A DNA stretch of 51,004 bases, from assembly GCA_964631595.1 (NCBI GenBank), contig CAZVXL010000013.1, forward strand, positions 1-51,004, written 5' to 3'. Both the position numbers and the translations under genes were made by a program. Source of the DNA: UMGS1312 sp964631595. Lineage in GTDB: Bacteria > Bacillota > Clostridia > Oscillospirales > CAG-272. Each line of letters starts with the position of its first letter. Within the stretch, counting starts at the first letter, position 1. Shown here piece by piece: positions 32,700 to 42,613 of this stretch. The notes under the pieces were generated by a model. That model had not been told where the DNA came from, did not search any database, and saw nothing but the letters and a program-made list of their open reading frames with translations.

Positions 32700-35600
32700 T
32701 CAATAATCTTCTTCTTCGTCAGCATCATCGAAGGCAAGCTCGCCTACGCTGAATACCGCATCTTCGTTTTCACTGTCGGAATTGAATTCACTGTCCGTAT
32801 ATGAATCGTAAAGCTGTTTTGTCTCAACGGATGAGCCGACATCCTCGGCAGTCACGTCTGCATCGGGATAGCTCTTGGGTGCTTCCGGCATCGGATCCTC
32901 ACCGATAGTTGAGAGCTCGATCTCATTGCCGTCCTTATCAAGTATCCTTATATCAAGAGCAAGCGCCTGAAGCTCCTTTACGAGCACCTTGAATGCCTCG
33001 GGAACTCCGGGAGTGGGGATATTCTGTCCCTTGACGATCGCCTCATAGGTCTTGACACGGCCGGTGACATCGTCGGACTTGACCGTAAGGATCTCCTGAA
33101 GGGTGTATGCCGCGCCGTATGCCTCAAGTGCCCATACCTCCATCTCTCCGAAGCGCTGTCCGCCGAACTGTGCCTTACCGCCCAAGGGCTGCTGTGTAAC
33201 AAGTGAGTAAGGACCTGTCGAACGGGCGTGGATCTTATCGTCAACGAGATGGTGAAGCTTCAGGTAGTACATGATACCGACCGTAACGGGGTTATCAAAT
33301 GCCTCACCCGTACGTCCGTCGTACAGAATGGTCTTACCGTCTACGACCTTGAGCTTATCGGCAAGTCTCAGCGACTCCGTATACTCCTTATTGTCGATCT
33401 CGGCGGGGCTGAGCTGACGGAGGATATCCTTACCGTCCTCATCAATGCCCGTGACCTCATAGACGTTCTTACCGGCAACATTCTCGTTGGGAAGCACGGG
33501 ACGTGCCATACCCGCCATCTTCATGCACTCGGTGATATCCTTCTCGTTTGCTCCGTCGAATACGGGAGTCATTATCTTCCAGCCGAGCTTCTTCGCGGCG
33601 ATACCGAGATGCACCTCAAGCACCTGACCGATATTCATTCGGGAAGGAACGCCGAGAGGATTCAGCACGATATCAAGCGGTGTGCCGTCGGGCAGGAAGG
33701 GCATATCCTCGGGAGGAAGAATACGTGAAACGACACCCTTGTTACCGTGACGTCCCGCCATCTTATCTCCGACGGATATCTTACGCTTCTGCGCTATATA
33801 AACTCTTACTACCTTATTGACGCCGGGCGACAGATCGTCCCCGTTCTCGCGTGAGAACACCTTGACGTCAACGATGATTCCGTTTGCGCCGTGAGGCAGT
33901 CTCATTGAGGTATCGCGTACCTCTCTTGCCTTCTCACCGAAGATCGCGCGGAGAAGCCTCTCCTCTGCGGTCAGCTCGGTCTCTCCCTTGGGAGTTACCT
34001 TACCGACAAGAATATCTCCGGCTCTTACCTCGGTACCGATCTTTACGATACCGTCGGCATCAAGATCCTTCAGCGCATCGTCACCGACATTGGGGATCTC
34101 GCGTGTGATCTCCTCCGGCCCGAGCTTTGTATCTCTCGCCTCATGAGAGTATTCCTCGATATGAATGGAGGTGTACACGTCGTCGCGTACCAGCCTCTCA
34201 TTGAGAAGCACCGCGTCCTCGTAGTTGTAGCCCTCCCAAGTCATAAAGCCGATAAGGGCGTTCTTACCGAGTGCGATCTCGCCGTCCGCGGTAGCGGGGA
34301 CGTCGGCGATGATCTGACCCTCCTCGATACGCTCACCGACATTGATTATCGGGCGCTGATTTACGCAGGTGCTCTGGTTTGAGCGCTTGAATTTGATGAG
34401 ATGATATACATCCTTCTGACCGTCGTCTGTTCTGATGACGATGCGGTCTGCGGATACGGACTCCGCATAGCCCGCGCGACGAGCGACCTCGACTACGCCG
34501 GAATCCACTGCCGCCTTGTACTCCATACCCGTTCCGACGATGGGCGAATCGGTAACAAGCAGCGGCACAGCCTGCTTCTGCATGTTGGAGCCCATGAGTG
34601 CACGGGAGTTATCGTCGTTCTCAAGGAACGGGATCATCGCGGTGGCAACGGATACCACCATCTTGGGGGATACGTCCATGTAATCGACCTTGGAGGCATC
34701 GACCTCGATGATCTCGGTTCTGTCTCTCGCCGTGACCTTGCTGTTCACAAAGCGATTGTTTTCGTCAAGGGGCTCGTTTGCCTGAGCGACTATATATCCG
34801 TCCTCGACGTCGGCGGTCATGTATACCACCTCGTCGGTGACAACGCCGGTCTCCTTATCCACCTTGCGGTAGGGAGCCTCGATGAAGCCGTACTTCGAGA
34901 TACGTGCGTAGGTCGAAAGGTACGAGATAAGTCCGATGTTGGGTCCCTCGGGAGTCTCGATCGGGCACATTCTTCCGTAATGGGTGTAGTGTACGTCACG
35001 CACCTCAAAGGAGGCTCTGTCTCTGGACAGACCGCCGGGACCGAGCGCAGAGAGACGTCTCTTATGAGTCAGCTCCGCAAGGGGGTTGTTCTGATCCATG
35101 AACTGGGACAGAGGAGACGAGCCGAAGAACTCGCGGATCGCGGTAACAACAGGTCTGATGTTTATAAGGGTCTGAGGTGTCAGGCTCTCGCTGTCCTGTA
35201 TCGTCATGCGCTCCTTGACGATCTTATCCATTCTGGAAAGACCGATACGGAGCTGATTCTGAAGAAGCTCACCGACACAGCGGAGACGTCTGTTTCCGAG
35301 GTGGTCGATATCGTCCGTCGTGCCGACGTCGTGAGATAGGCACAGCAGATAGTTGATGGAGGAAAGGATATCCTCTCTCGTGATATGCTTGGGGCAAAGC
35401 TCTGCCTTGCGGCGAAGCACCAGCTCACCGAAGGTCTTCTCATCGCCTGCCGCCTCATCAAGCAGCTCATTCAGAACGTCAAGGCGAACCTTCTCATGAA
35501 TGTCGTATTCTTCAAGTGTGCGTCCGATAACGCTCTCGGGCCATACGGTTCCGTTTGAGAACACCTTGACCTCACTGCCGTCCTCCATACGGAGGTATAC

Positions 35601-36599
35601 CTCATTGATGCAGGCGCGTTCTACCGCCTCCGCATCTGCGGCGGAAAGGATAGTGCCCTCCTCAAACAGCACCTCACCCGTGATGGGAGATACTGCGGCA
35701 CGGGACAGAGTATGTCCCTCGATTCTCTTGCCGATGGCAAGCTTTTTGTCGTACTTGTATCTGCCGACGGGGGCAAGATCGTAGCGCTTGGGATCGAAGA
35801 ACAGATTGTTTATAAGGATCTCGGCGCTCTCGACGATAGCGGGCTCACCGGGACGGAGCTTCTTGTAGATCTCCTTCAGTGCCTCGTCGCGGATCGTCGA
35901 CTTGTTCTCAAAGGAAAGAGCCTCGCACTCATCCTTGTCAAGAGTGGCGGTAAGCTTGACCTCATCACCGAAGACCTCCGCGATCTGTGCGGGAGTCTCA
36001 ATGCCGAGAGCACGTATAAGAACTGTTACGGGGAGCTTGCGGTTCTTGTCTATGCGAACATAGAATACGTCACTGGAATCGGTCTCGTACTCCAGCCACG
36101 CGCCTCTGTAGGGGATAACGGTGGAATTGTAGATCCGCTTACCGGTCTTGTCCACATCACAGCCGTAGTAGATTCCGGGGGAACGCACGATCTGAGATAC
36201 AACGACACGCTCCGCGCCGTTGATGACAAACGTGCCCTTATCCGTCATAAGGGGGAAGTCTCCCATGAATATCTCGGACTGCTTTACCTCTCCGGTAAGC
36301 TTGTTCGTGAGGCGCACGTTGACCTTGAGGGGTGCGGCGTAATTCGCATCACGCTCCTTGCACTCCTCTATCGGATATTTGGTATTCTCGTCGATTGAAA
36401 AAGAAACAAAATCAATGTACAGATTGCCGGAATAGTCAACGATCGGAGACACATCCTCCAGCACCTCCAAAAGTCCCTTTTCCATGAACCACTTGTATGA
36501 TTCCTTCTGTACCTCAAGGAGGTCGGGCATTTCGATGGGCTCGTCGATCTTAGAGAAGCTCATTCTCGTGTTCTTGCCCAGCTTATGGGGTTTTACCAT
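32700..36599 (-). CDS. rpoB: DNA-directed RNA polymerase, beta subunit
   Basis: A 1299-residue beta subunit. The rifampicin pocket near residue 500 has the wild-type form SQFMDQNNPLAELTHKRRLS, so susceptibility is expected. Other landmarks are HYGRMCPIETPEGPNIGLI and GDKMAGRHGNKG. The last about 60 residues after the conserved end are rich in Asp, Glu and Ser, another acidic tail. ATG 36599 is preferred to the TTG at 36602; GGAG lies about 11 bases upstream. In most bacteria rplL precedes rpoB; here the upstream gene is cca, across about 240 non-coding bases. Confidence 0.97.
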   Translation of the reverse strand: MVKPHKLGKNTRMSFSKIDEPIEMPDLLEVQKESYKWFMEKGLLEVLEDVSPIVDYSGNLYIDFVSFSIDENTKYPIEECKERDANYAAPLKVNVRLTNKLTGEVKQSEIFMGDFPLMTDKGTFVINGAERVVVSQIVRSPGIYYGCDVDKTGKRIYNSTVIPYRGAWLEYETDSSDVFYVRIDKNRKLPVTVLIRALGIETPAQIAEVFGDEVKLTATLDKDECEALSFENKSTIRDEALKEIYKKLRPGEPAIVESAEILINNLFFDPKRYDLAPVGRYKYDKKLAIGKRIEGHTLSRAAVSPITGEVLFEEGTILSAADAEAVERACINEVYLRMEDGSEVKVFSNGTVWPESVIGRTLEEYDIHEKVRLDVLNELLDEAAGDEKTFGELVLRRKAELCPKHITREDILSSINYLLCLSHDVGTTDDIDHLGNRRLRCVGELLQNQLRIGLSRMDKIVKERMTIQDSESLTPQTLINIRPVVTAIREFFGSSPLSQFMDQNNPLAELTHKRRLSALGPGGLSRDRASFEVRDVHYTHYGRMCPIETPEGPNIGLISYLSTYARISKYGFIEAPYRKVDKETGVVTDEVVYMTADVEDGYIVAQANEPLDENNRFVNSKVTARDRTEIIEVDASKVDYMDVSPKMVVSVATAMIPFLENDDNSRALMGSNMQKQAVPLLVTDSPIVGTGMEYKAAVDSGVVEVARRAGYAESVSADRIVIRTDDGQKDVYHLIKFKRSNQSTCVNQRPIINVGERIEEGQIIADVPATADGEIALGKNALIGFMTWEGYNYEDAVLLNERLVRDDVYTSIHIEEYSHEARDTKLGPEEITREIPNVGDDALKDLDADGIVKIGTEVRAGDILVGKVTPKGETELTAEERLLRAIFGEKAREVRDTSMRLPHGANGIIVDVKVFSRENGDDLSPGVNKVVRVYIAQKRKISVGDKMAGRHGNKGVVSRILPPEDMPFLPDGTPLDIVLNPLGVPSRMNIGQVLEVHLGIAAKKLGWKIMTPVFDGANEKDITECMKMAGMARPVLPNENVAGKNVYEVTGIDEDGKDILRQLSPAEIDNKEYTESLRLADKLKVVDGKTILYDGRTGEAFDNPVTVGIMYYLKLHHLVDDKIHARSTGPYSLVTQQPLGGKAQFGGQRFGEMEVWALEAYGAAYTLQEILTVKSDDVTGRVKTYEAIVKGQNIPTPGVPEAFKVLVKELQALALDIRILDKDGNEIELSTIGEDPMPEAPKSYPDADVTAEDVGSSVETKQLYDSYTDSEFNSDSENEDAVFSVGELAFDDADEEEDY

Positions 36600-36706
36600 C
36601 AAATATCAACTCCATTCTTTTAGCTCCCACTTGCATATAAATCTAATGAAAAATAGCACAAATGGTCTCAGATATGCCCTTCAAGGACAATCTAAGGCAG
36701 TTTATA

Positions 36707-36735
36707 ATTTTAGCACTTTTTGGCTCGGTTGTCAA
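36707..36735 (-). promoter_or_regulatory. Sigma-A promoter of rpoBC
   Basis: On the minus strand TTGACA (36730-36735) and TAAAAT (36707-36712) are 17 bases apart, with a leader of about 100 bases before rpoB. No L10-type leader structure was recognised. Confidence 0.75.
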
Positions 36736-36788
36736 CCGAAAATCCGGAATTACCCTTTTCTTTCCCGATATTTACAAAAGAACGAAAA

Positions 36789-36830
36789 AGAATTTACACA
36801 TAATTTAATTGTAAACAATGTGTAAATTCT
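36789..36830. terminator. Terminator after cca
   Basis: A perfect 12-base stem AGAATTTACACA / TGTGTAAATTCT (36789-36800 with 36819-36830) with an 18-base loop. T-runs follow on both strands (CTTTTTC on minus, GTTTTTT on plus). Confidence 0.8.
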
Positions 36831-36836
36831 TGTTTT

Positions 36837-38045
36837 TTATTCTGTTTTGATTGACCTTACGCGCTCCTCGAGAGATGCTCTGTCATTGGCAAGAGTACCG
36901 AGCTGCACCTCGCGCAGAAGCACGTCAAGCACCTCCCCCACCCGTCTCTCGGGGATCCCCGCGGATATGATGCCATCGCCGCCGAGGGCAAGCATCGACG
37001 GAAGATACGGCACGCCGCTCTCTGCGATAAGCCTCGCCTCGCAAAGCAGCCCCTCACCCTCGAAGAAGTCCCCGTCGAAGGTGCCGTCAAGATGCAGGAT
37101 ATGCAAATATTCGGCAAGCATCGGAAGCGCATCACCGAAGGTACGCATGAGGGCGCACACGTCGGCGCGACTTCTCGGAGGCATCTCAAGCTCGAGGAAA
37201 AGGCGAAGGGTGTTCTTTACCTTTTTCGGAAGGGTGAGCCCTCCGAAAGGCTCGTCTCCTACCGCTCCGTGCTCCGCCATCAGCGCAAGCCTCACCACGG
37301 GCTCCGCCGTCTCGGAGCAATAGCGATACAGTCGGCGTGGAGGCGTTTTGCAAAGTCGGTCGAACACCTCGGGAAAAGCCTCCGTCGCCATCGCAAGGAA
37401 CGGTGCCGACAGACATTTCCACAGCTCCGCCGTGACCCTTTCCCTCGAAACACAGCAGAGAGTTTCGCAAAGCTCGGCGGCAGCCGCACGCAATTCTTCA
37501 TCGGGGGAAAAGCCGAGCTCCGCCGTAAATCTTACCGCGCGCAGGATACGCAGTGCATCCTCGCTCAGGCGCACCCTCGGATCTCCCACCGCGCGTATCA
37601 CCCTCGCCTCAATATCACGCGCGCCGCCGAACGGATCTACCGTCAAGGCGCCACTACCCTGCGGTCTTGCCGCAACTGCGTTCATCGTGAAATCGCGTCT
37701 GCCGAGATCCTCCTCCACCGTATCGGAGAAGCTCACCGAATCCGGTCTGCGGTGATCCGCATACGTGCCGTCGCTTCTGAAGGTCGTGATCTCGCACGCC
37801 GCTCCGTCCGCAAGCACCGTCACGGTGCCGTGCCGAACACCCGCACCCTTTACGGCGCGCAGCTCGCCGTCGGAAAACACGCGCATCACATCGCTCGGTC
37901 TTGCCGCCGTCGTAATATCCCAGTCATGCGGCTCACGTCCGAGTATACTGTCGCGTATACAGCCGCCGACCGCATATGAATCGTAGCCCTCACTCATAAG
38001 GCGCCCTATCACTCGGCGCACATAATCGGGAAAAGGGATCTGCAT
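36837..38045 (-). CDS. cca: CCA-adding tRNA nucleotidyltransferase
   Basis: A 402-residue class II CCA-adding enzyme that builds or repairs the 3' CCA of tRNA. The head domain has AVGGCIRD (25-32) and HDWDI with catalytic D41 and D43, then RRDFTMNAVA, VDPFGGARDI and EDALRILRAVRFTAELGF. The rest is the RNA-binding body and tail. The start lacks a strong ribosome site and lies 8 bases after the pgcA stop, so translation is probably coupled. Because the tRNA in this window already encodes CCA, the enzyme may act mainly in repair or on other tRNAs. Confidence 0.94.
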   Translation of the reverse strand: MQIPFPDYVRRVIGRLMSEGYDSYAVGGCIRDSILGREPHDWDITTAARPSDVMRVFSDGELRAVKGAGVRHGTVTVLADGAACEITTFRSDGTYADHRRPDSVSFSDTVEEDLGRRDFTMNAVAARPQGSGALTVDPFGGARDIEARVIRAVGDPRVRLSEDALRILRAVRFTAELGFSPDEELRAAAAELCETLCCVSRERVTAELWKCLSAPFLAMATEAFPEVFDRLCKTPPRRLYRYCSETAEPVVRLALMAEHGAVGDEPFGGLTLPKKVKNTLRLFLELEMPPRSRADVCALMRTFGDALPMLAEYLHILHLDGTFDGDFFEGEGLLCEARLIAESGVPYLPSMLALGGDGIISAGIPERRVGEVLDVLLREVQLGTLANDRASLEERVRSIKTE

Positions 38046-38053
38046 GGTGCCGC

Positions 38054-39766
38054 TTACGAAAGAAGCGACTTCATCGCATCGGTGAACAGGACGGCGTTTG
38101 CATCCGCCTCATCTGCGGTCTTACCCGACGTCATGATATACACCTTCACCTTGGGCTCCGTACCGGAGGGACGGACAACTATAACGTCTCTCGCATCGGT
38201 GACATAATAGAGCACATCCGAGGACGGCAGTCCGGTCTCGCTAACCTCTCCGGTCACGATGCTCTTTATCGTTCCGAGCTTATAATCGCGAAGCTCCGCC
38301 ACAGCTCTGCCGGCAAGCACCTTCGGCGGCTCTGCGCGAAGTCCCTGCATAAGAGCCTTCATCTTATCGTCCGCGCCGAGGCCCTTCATCTCAATGCTGA
38401 ACACGTTCTCACGGAAGTATCCGTATTTCTCGAAAAGCCCGTCAAGAGCATCTCCGAGCGTCATGCCCTTCAGCTTATAATATGCCGCCATCTCACAGAT
38501 GAGCAGTGATGCCACGACCGCATCCTTATCGCGCGCATAAGTGCCCTTCAGGTAGCCGTAGCTCTCCTCAAATCCGAGCAGGAAGGTGCCGTGTCCCTCC
38601 GCCTCATGCTTCTTTATGACCTCACCGATGAACTTGAAGCCGGTGAGCACATTGTACATCTCGACACCGTTTGCCTCGCAAATGCGTGTCGCAAGCTCCG
38701 ATGACACGATGGATTTCACCGCATACGCATCCTCGGGAACGCCCCCGCTCTCCTTCAATGCGGTGATTATATAATCAAGGATAAGAGCGCCCATCTGATT
38801 TCCCGTGATGCGGAAGAACTTTCCGTCCTTTCCGCGTACTGCCGCTCCGACTCTGTCCGCATCGGGGTCGGTGGCGACGATAAGGTCGCTTCCCTCTCTC
38901 AAAGCGATAGCCTCACCGAGCGTGTACGCCTCGGCAAACTCCGGATTCGGGTACTTTACGGTGGGAAAATCTCCGTCGGGAGCCATCTGCTCTCCGACAG
39001 TGAACAGCCTTGTTATTCCCGCGCGTCTGAGCACCTCGGGAACCATGACCGCACCCGCGCCGTGAAGCGGTGTATACACAACGGCAAGCCGATCCGCCGC
39101 CACGGGTATCGCCTCGGGATTTACTCTTTGTGCAAGCACGCTGTCAATATACGCGCCGTCCGCAAGCTCGTCGCAAACGGTGACAAGCTCCGGTCTTGCC
39201 TTATCGGGAGTCGGAACATCGTCGAATATGTCAATGCGCGACATCTCCTCGGAAACAGTTGCGGCATGATCCGGAGGAAGCTGTGCGCCGTCCTCCCAAT
39301 ACGCCTTATAGCCGTTATACTCGGCGGGATTGTGCGATGCCGTGATATTGAGTCCGGCAATACAGCCGAGGTGAAGTATCGAAAACGAGAGCACGGGGGT
39401 GGGACGGAGAGACGAGAACAGATAAACTCTGATCCCGTGCGCAGTCAACACCTGAGCGCATCTGTCGGCAAATTCGGCAGATCTGTTACGGCTGTCGTAG
39501 GCAATGGCGACTCCTCTTTCCTTGGCATCTCCTCCGACCTTCTCGATGAGGCGGGCGATACCCTCGGTCGCGTGTGCCACCGTGCAGGTATTCATAAGCG
39601 CGGTTCCGGCTCCCATAACGGAGCGCAGTCCCGCCGTGCCGAATGACATATATCCCGAAAACGCCAGCTTTTTGTCGTCATCGCTCATGCCGACCAGCTC
39701 ACGCTTCAGATCCTCGGGGAGAGTAGGCTCGGAGAGCCATCTTTTGTAGCTTTCAATATAGTCCAT
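38054..39766 (-). CDS. pgcA: Phosphoglucomutase/phosphomannomutase (PgcA type)
   Basis: A 570-residue alpha-D-phosphohexomutase that interconverts glucose-1-P and glucose-6-P (or the mannose forms). The active-site phosphoserine is S144 in TASHNP, the metal loop DPDADR is intact, the sugar loop is GFEESYGY and the phosphate-binding loop is RPSGTEPK. Length and layout fit the PgcA/PGM2 type of Firmicutes. AAAGGT lies before the ATG. It probably feeds UDP-glucose and wall precursors. Confidence 0.93.
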   Translation of the reverse strand: MDYIESYKRWLSEPTLPEDLKRELVGMSDDDKKLAFSGYMSFGTAGLRSVMGAGTALMNTCTVAHATEGIARLIEKVGGDAKERGVAIAYDSRNRSAEFADRCAQVLTAHGIRVYLFSSLRPTPVLSFSILHLGCIAGLNITASHNPAEYNGYKAYWEDGAQLPPDHAATVSEEMSRIDIFDDVPTPDKARPELVTVCDELADGAYIDSVLAQRVNPEAIPVAADRLAVVYTPLHGAGAVMVPEVLRRAGITRLFTVGEQMAPDGDFPTVKYPNPEFAEAYTLGEAIALREGSDLIVATDPDADRVGAAVRGKDGKFFRITGNQMGALILDYIITALKESGGVPEDAYAVKSIVSSELATRICEANGVEMYNVLTGFKFIGEVIKKHEAEGHGTFLLGFEESYGYLKGTYARDKDAVVASLLICEMAAYYKLKGMTLGDALDGLFEKYGYFRENVFSIEMKGLGADDKMKALMQGLRAEPPKVLAGRAVAELRDYKLGTIKSIVTGEVSETGLPSSDVLYYVTDARDVIVVRPSGTEPKVKVYIMTSGKTADEADANAVLFTDAMKSLLS

Positions 39767-39783
39767 GATATGACCTTTCGTAT

Positions 39784-40605
39784 TTATATTTCGGCATAAC
39801 AGCCGTTTATGGTGTAGTCGGCGCCGATACCGAGGTACATGAGAAGTGCCGAAAACTCCGTCTTATCCATGCCGCCCGTCGCAAGCACGGCGCTGATGTG
39901 CGACATTCCGGAGGCGGTGCTCTCAAGCTCGGCGGAAACAAGCTCCGCTCCGAGCAGTCGCGCTCCGTCAAGATATTCCGAGGGGATCGACGCAACGTCG
40001 GAATCAAAGGACAGTCGCGACGGCGGCCTCTCCGAGCAGTCGGGGAAGCCGAGCGCGCAGAGCTGATACACGAAGCTCTCCCCCTCCTCGGAGGGGACAT
40101 TTACCGCGCAGTGTATCTTCAGCCCATGCTTCTCCCTCAATCTCTCAAAGGAATTGAGTCTTCCCTCCGACGGATCTCTCATCGGCATGAGAGTATATCG
40201 GCTGTGCCCGTATTTCACATCCTCCGCGCAGGAGGCAAAGGAATCTCCGTATTTCACATTCAGTCCGAAGCCATGCGCCTCCATGATGCGCAAGGCATCA
40301 CCGAGCCGTGCGATCTCGGGGATCGTCACCGTGTTCGGCTCCTCTGCGCTCTCCGGCTGAAACGGAGCCGGCAGAGGCGACTCTCGGTATTTGCGGCAGC
40401 AGAGGCACAGCCTTGCAAGCATCTCCCGATCCTCGCTCGGCATGACGAGCCTTGCAAGCTCGGACAGCTCCGCACCGTCGGCATCACCCGCAAGAGCCGC
40501 AAGCTCAAGCGCCGCGCCGCCCGCGAACGCATCGGCATCCGCTCTCATCCGCTCGGCAGTCCTCAGATTGCCGGCAATGACGGCAAGCTTCTCGTCGGCA
40601 GTCAT
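39784..40605 (-). CDS. Protein of unknown function, translationally coupled to htpG
   Basis: A 273-residue cytosolic protein that I do not recognise. There is no signal peptide, membrane helix or obvious catalytic motif. The first 60 residues are helical and Ala-rich; the middle shows LGDALRIMEAHGFGLNVKYGD, and the end HISAVLATGGMDKTEFSALLMYLG resembles a small alpha/beta regulatory fold, perhaps ACT-like, but weakly. Its ATG shares one base with the htpG stop (TAATG), and pgcA starts 17 bases after it. Coupling suggests it is needed with the HSP90 or with the mutase. Confidence 0.72.
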   Translation of the reverse strand: MTADEKLAVIAGNLRTAERMRADADAFAGGAALELAALAGDADGAELSELARLVMPSEDREMLARLCLCCRKYRESPLPAPFQPESAEEPNTVTIPEIARLGDALRIMEAHGFGLNVKYGDSFASCAEDVKYGHSRYTLMPMRDPSEGRLNSFERLREKHGLKIHCAVNVPSEEGESFVYQLCALGFPDCSERPPSRLSFDSDVASIPSEYLDGARLLGAELVSAELESTASGMSHISAVLATGGMDKTEFSALLMYLGIGADYTINGCYAEI

Positions 40606-42467
40606 TAAAGCTTACCGAGGATATCGTAGCTGTCGGACAGAAATTCGTTCAGCTCGTCGGCGGAGAGCTTCCGCTGGCTGAGCTTGCAGAGAGAATATAT
40701 ATGCTTTGCAAGTCTTTTTGCGGTATCCGGCTCCGTCTTTATCTTTTCGGGCAGGCTTCCGATGAGGGAATTGCTCGTATTGACGATAAGAGTTGCATCG
40801 GTGGGCATATTCGGCATATCTCCGCCGGAGTACATACGCATCATATCCTCCATACGGCGGTTTTCCTCGGATACGTTGAGGATAGCGGGGATATTCTCCT
40901 GCTTCAGGCACTCAAAGGTCACCTTTGTACCCTCGGCAACGACCTCTCCGAACAGCTCGGCTACGCCCTCGGGCTCCTTTGCATCCTCGTTTTTCATAGC
41001 GCCCGCGACCTCGGCATCGACGCGAACGAATTTCACGCCGCCCTCCTGCTCGACAAACGATATGAAGCTGCTGTCAATGATCCTGTCAAGCAGCACGGCA
41101 TCAATGCCCTCGCTCTTGAACATGGAGATATAGCTTGCCTGTGCGGTCTTGTCATTTGCGTAGTACACCTTGCCCTCATGCTTTTCCTTCGCGCTCTCAA
41201 GATATTCATCAAGAGTCACAAACTCTCCCGAGCACTTTTCAAACAGGATGGCACTCTTTACGCGGTCATAGAATTTCTTATCCTTCAGTGAGGCATATTC
41301 GACAAAGGTCTTTACATCGCGCCATATCTTCTCATAGCCCTCTCTGTCCGTATTGAACATTGAGACAAGCTTGTCCGCGACCTTCTTGGTGATATGTGCG
41401 GATATCTTCGATACGTATCCGCTGTTTTGCAGATAGCTTCTGGACACGTTGAGCGGAAGCTCGGGGCAGTCAAGAACTCCCTTGAGCATAAGGAGATATT
41501 CGGGAATGACCTCCTTTATATTATCTGCCACAAACACCTGATTATAATACAGCTTTACCTGTCCCTCAAGGCTGTCGTACTCATTCGTGATCTTGGGGAA
41601 GTAAAGTATTCCCTTGAAATTCAGAGGATAGTCCGCTCTGAGGTGAATATGGAACAGCGGCTCTCTGAAATCGCGGAATACCTTTCTGTAGAAATCGGCG
41701 TACTCCTCATCGGTACATTCCGATGCGGTCTTCAGCCACAGCGGAGTCGTATCGTTGATCGGAGCCTCCGTCTTATCTCCGTCGGAGGCATCATCCTCTG
41801 TCTTTCCCGTGACGTTAAAATATATCGGCACGGGCATAAAGGCGCAGTACTTATCAAGCACCTCTTTTAGCTTATACTCGCTGAGGTATTCCTCGCCCTC
41901 CGCACCGATGTGCATAATGACCGTGGTTCCTCTTGCCGGAGTATCGTCATCCTCCGGATCGGCGGGCATGATCTCATATTCGCCGTCCGTTCCGCATACC
42001 CACTTTACCGCGGGAGAAAGATCGTGTGAGCGTGTTATGACCTCCACGGTGTCGCTGACCATAAACGAGGAATAGAAGCCGAGTCCGAAATGACCGATGA
42101 TGCCGGAGCCGGCACCCTCGCTCTCTCCCTCGTATTTTTCAATAAAGTCAAGTGCGCCCGACAGAGCTATCTGGCACAGATACTTCCGAAGCTCCTCCTC
42201 GGTCATACCGATACCGTTATCGGTGACCGTAACTGTCTTTGCATCGCAGTCAAGCGTAACATCTATACGGAATGCCTCGGTGTCGACGTTTTCCGTCTTC
42301 CCGAGAGAGGCAAGTCTGCCGAGCTTGGTACAGGCATCACAGGCGTTTGATACGATCTCGCGAAGGAATATCTCCTTCTCCGAATAAAGCCATTTCTTTA
42401 TCACGGGGAAGATATGCTCCATCTCCACACTTATACCGCCGCGCTTTACATCATCCTTTTCACTCAT
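40605..42467 (-). CDS. htpG: HSP90 family molecular chaperone
   Basis: A 620-residue bacterial HSP90. The GHKL ATPase domain shows LREIVSNACDACTK, VTDNGIGMT and IGHFGLGFYSSFMV; the middle domain has the catalytic region YLQNSGYV; the C-terminal dimerisation domain is present. It refolds or stabilises proteins in the cytosol. ATG 42467 has AGGAGG at nine bases; ATG 42473 is too close to it. The promoter is a perfect sigma-A one, and no CIRCE element is seen, so HrcA control is unlikely. Confidence 0.95.
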   Translation of the reverse strand: MSEKDDVKRGGISVEMEHIFPVIKKWLYSEKEIFLREIVSNACDACTKLGRLASLGKTENVDTEAFRIDVTLDCDAKTVTVTDNGIGMTEEELRKYLCQIALSGALDFIEKYEGESEGAGSGIIGHFGLGFYSSFMVSDTVEVITRSHDLSPAVKWVCGTDGEYEIMPADPEDDDTPARGTTVIMHIGAEGEEYLSEYKLKEVLDKYCAFMPVPIYFNVTGKTEDDASDGDKTEAPINDTTPLWLKTASECTDEEYADFYRKVFRDFREPLFHIHLRADYPLNFKGILYFPKITNEYDSLEGQVKLYYNQVFVADNIKEVIPEYLLMLKGVLDCPELPLNVSRSYLQNSGYVSKISAHITKKVADKLVSMFNTDREGYEKIWRDVKTFVEYASLKDKKFYDRVKSAILFEKCSGEFVTLDEYLESAKEKHEGKVYYANDKTAQASYISMFKSEGIDAVLLDRIIDSSFISFVEQEGGVKFVRVDAEVAGAMKNEDAKEPEGVAELFGEVVAEGTKVTFECLKQENIPAILNVSEENRRMEDMMRMYSGGDMPNMPTDATLIVNTSNSLIGSLPEKIKTEPDTAKRLAKHIYSLCKLSQRKLSADELNEFLSDSYDILGKL

Positions 42468-42519
42468 TATCATATACCTCCTGAGTCTTTGCAGTAATTG
42501 ATTTTATCATCAATACTTT

Positions 42520-42548
42520 ATTATATAACATAGTTTTCCCCGTGTCAA
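42520..42548 (-). promoter_or_regulatory. Consensus sigma-A promoter of htpG
   Basis: On the minus strand TTGACA (42543-42548) and TATAAT (42520-42525) are exactly 17 bases apart, about 53 bases before the ATG. Confidence 0.85.
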
Positions 42549-42564
42549 GATTTCGCACCCGAAA

Positions 42565-42603
42565 GAAAAAACGGAGCATCGGCAGACGGTGTCGATGCTC
42601 CGT
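42565..42603 (-). terminator. Terminator after the UPF0210 gene
   Basis: Minus strand: an 11-base stem ACGGAGCATCG / CGATGCTCCGT (42571-42581 with 42593-42603), then TTTTTT at 42565-42570. Confidence 0.88.
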
Positions 42604-42613
42604 GACGGAATAT

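Noticed and set aside
42468..42560. CIRCE operator before htpG
   Set aside because: No TTAGCACTC-N9-GAGTGCTAA-type inverted repeat is visible around the promoter.
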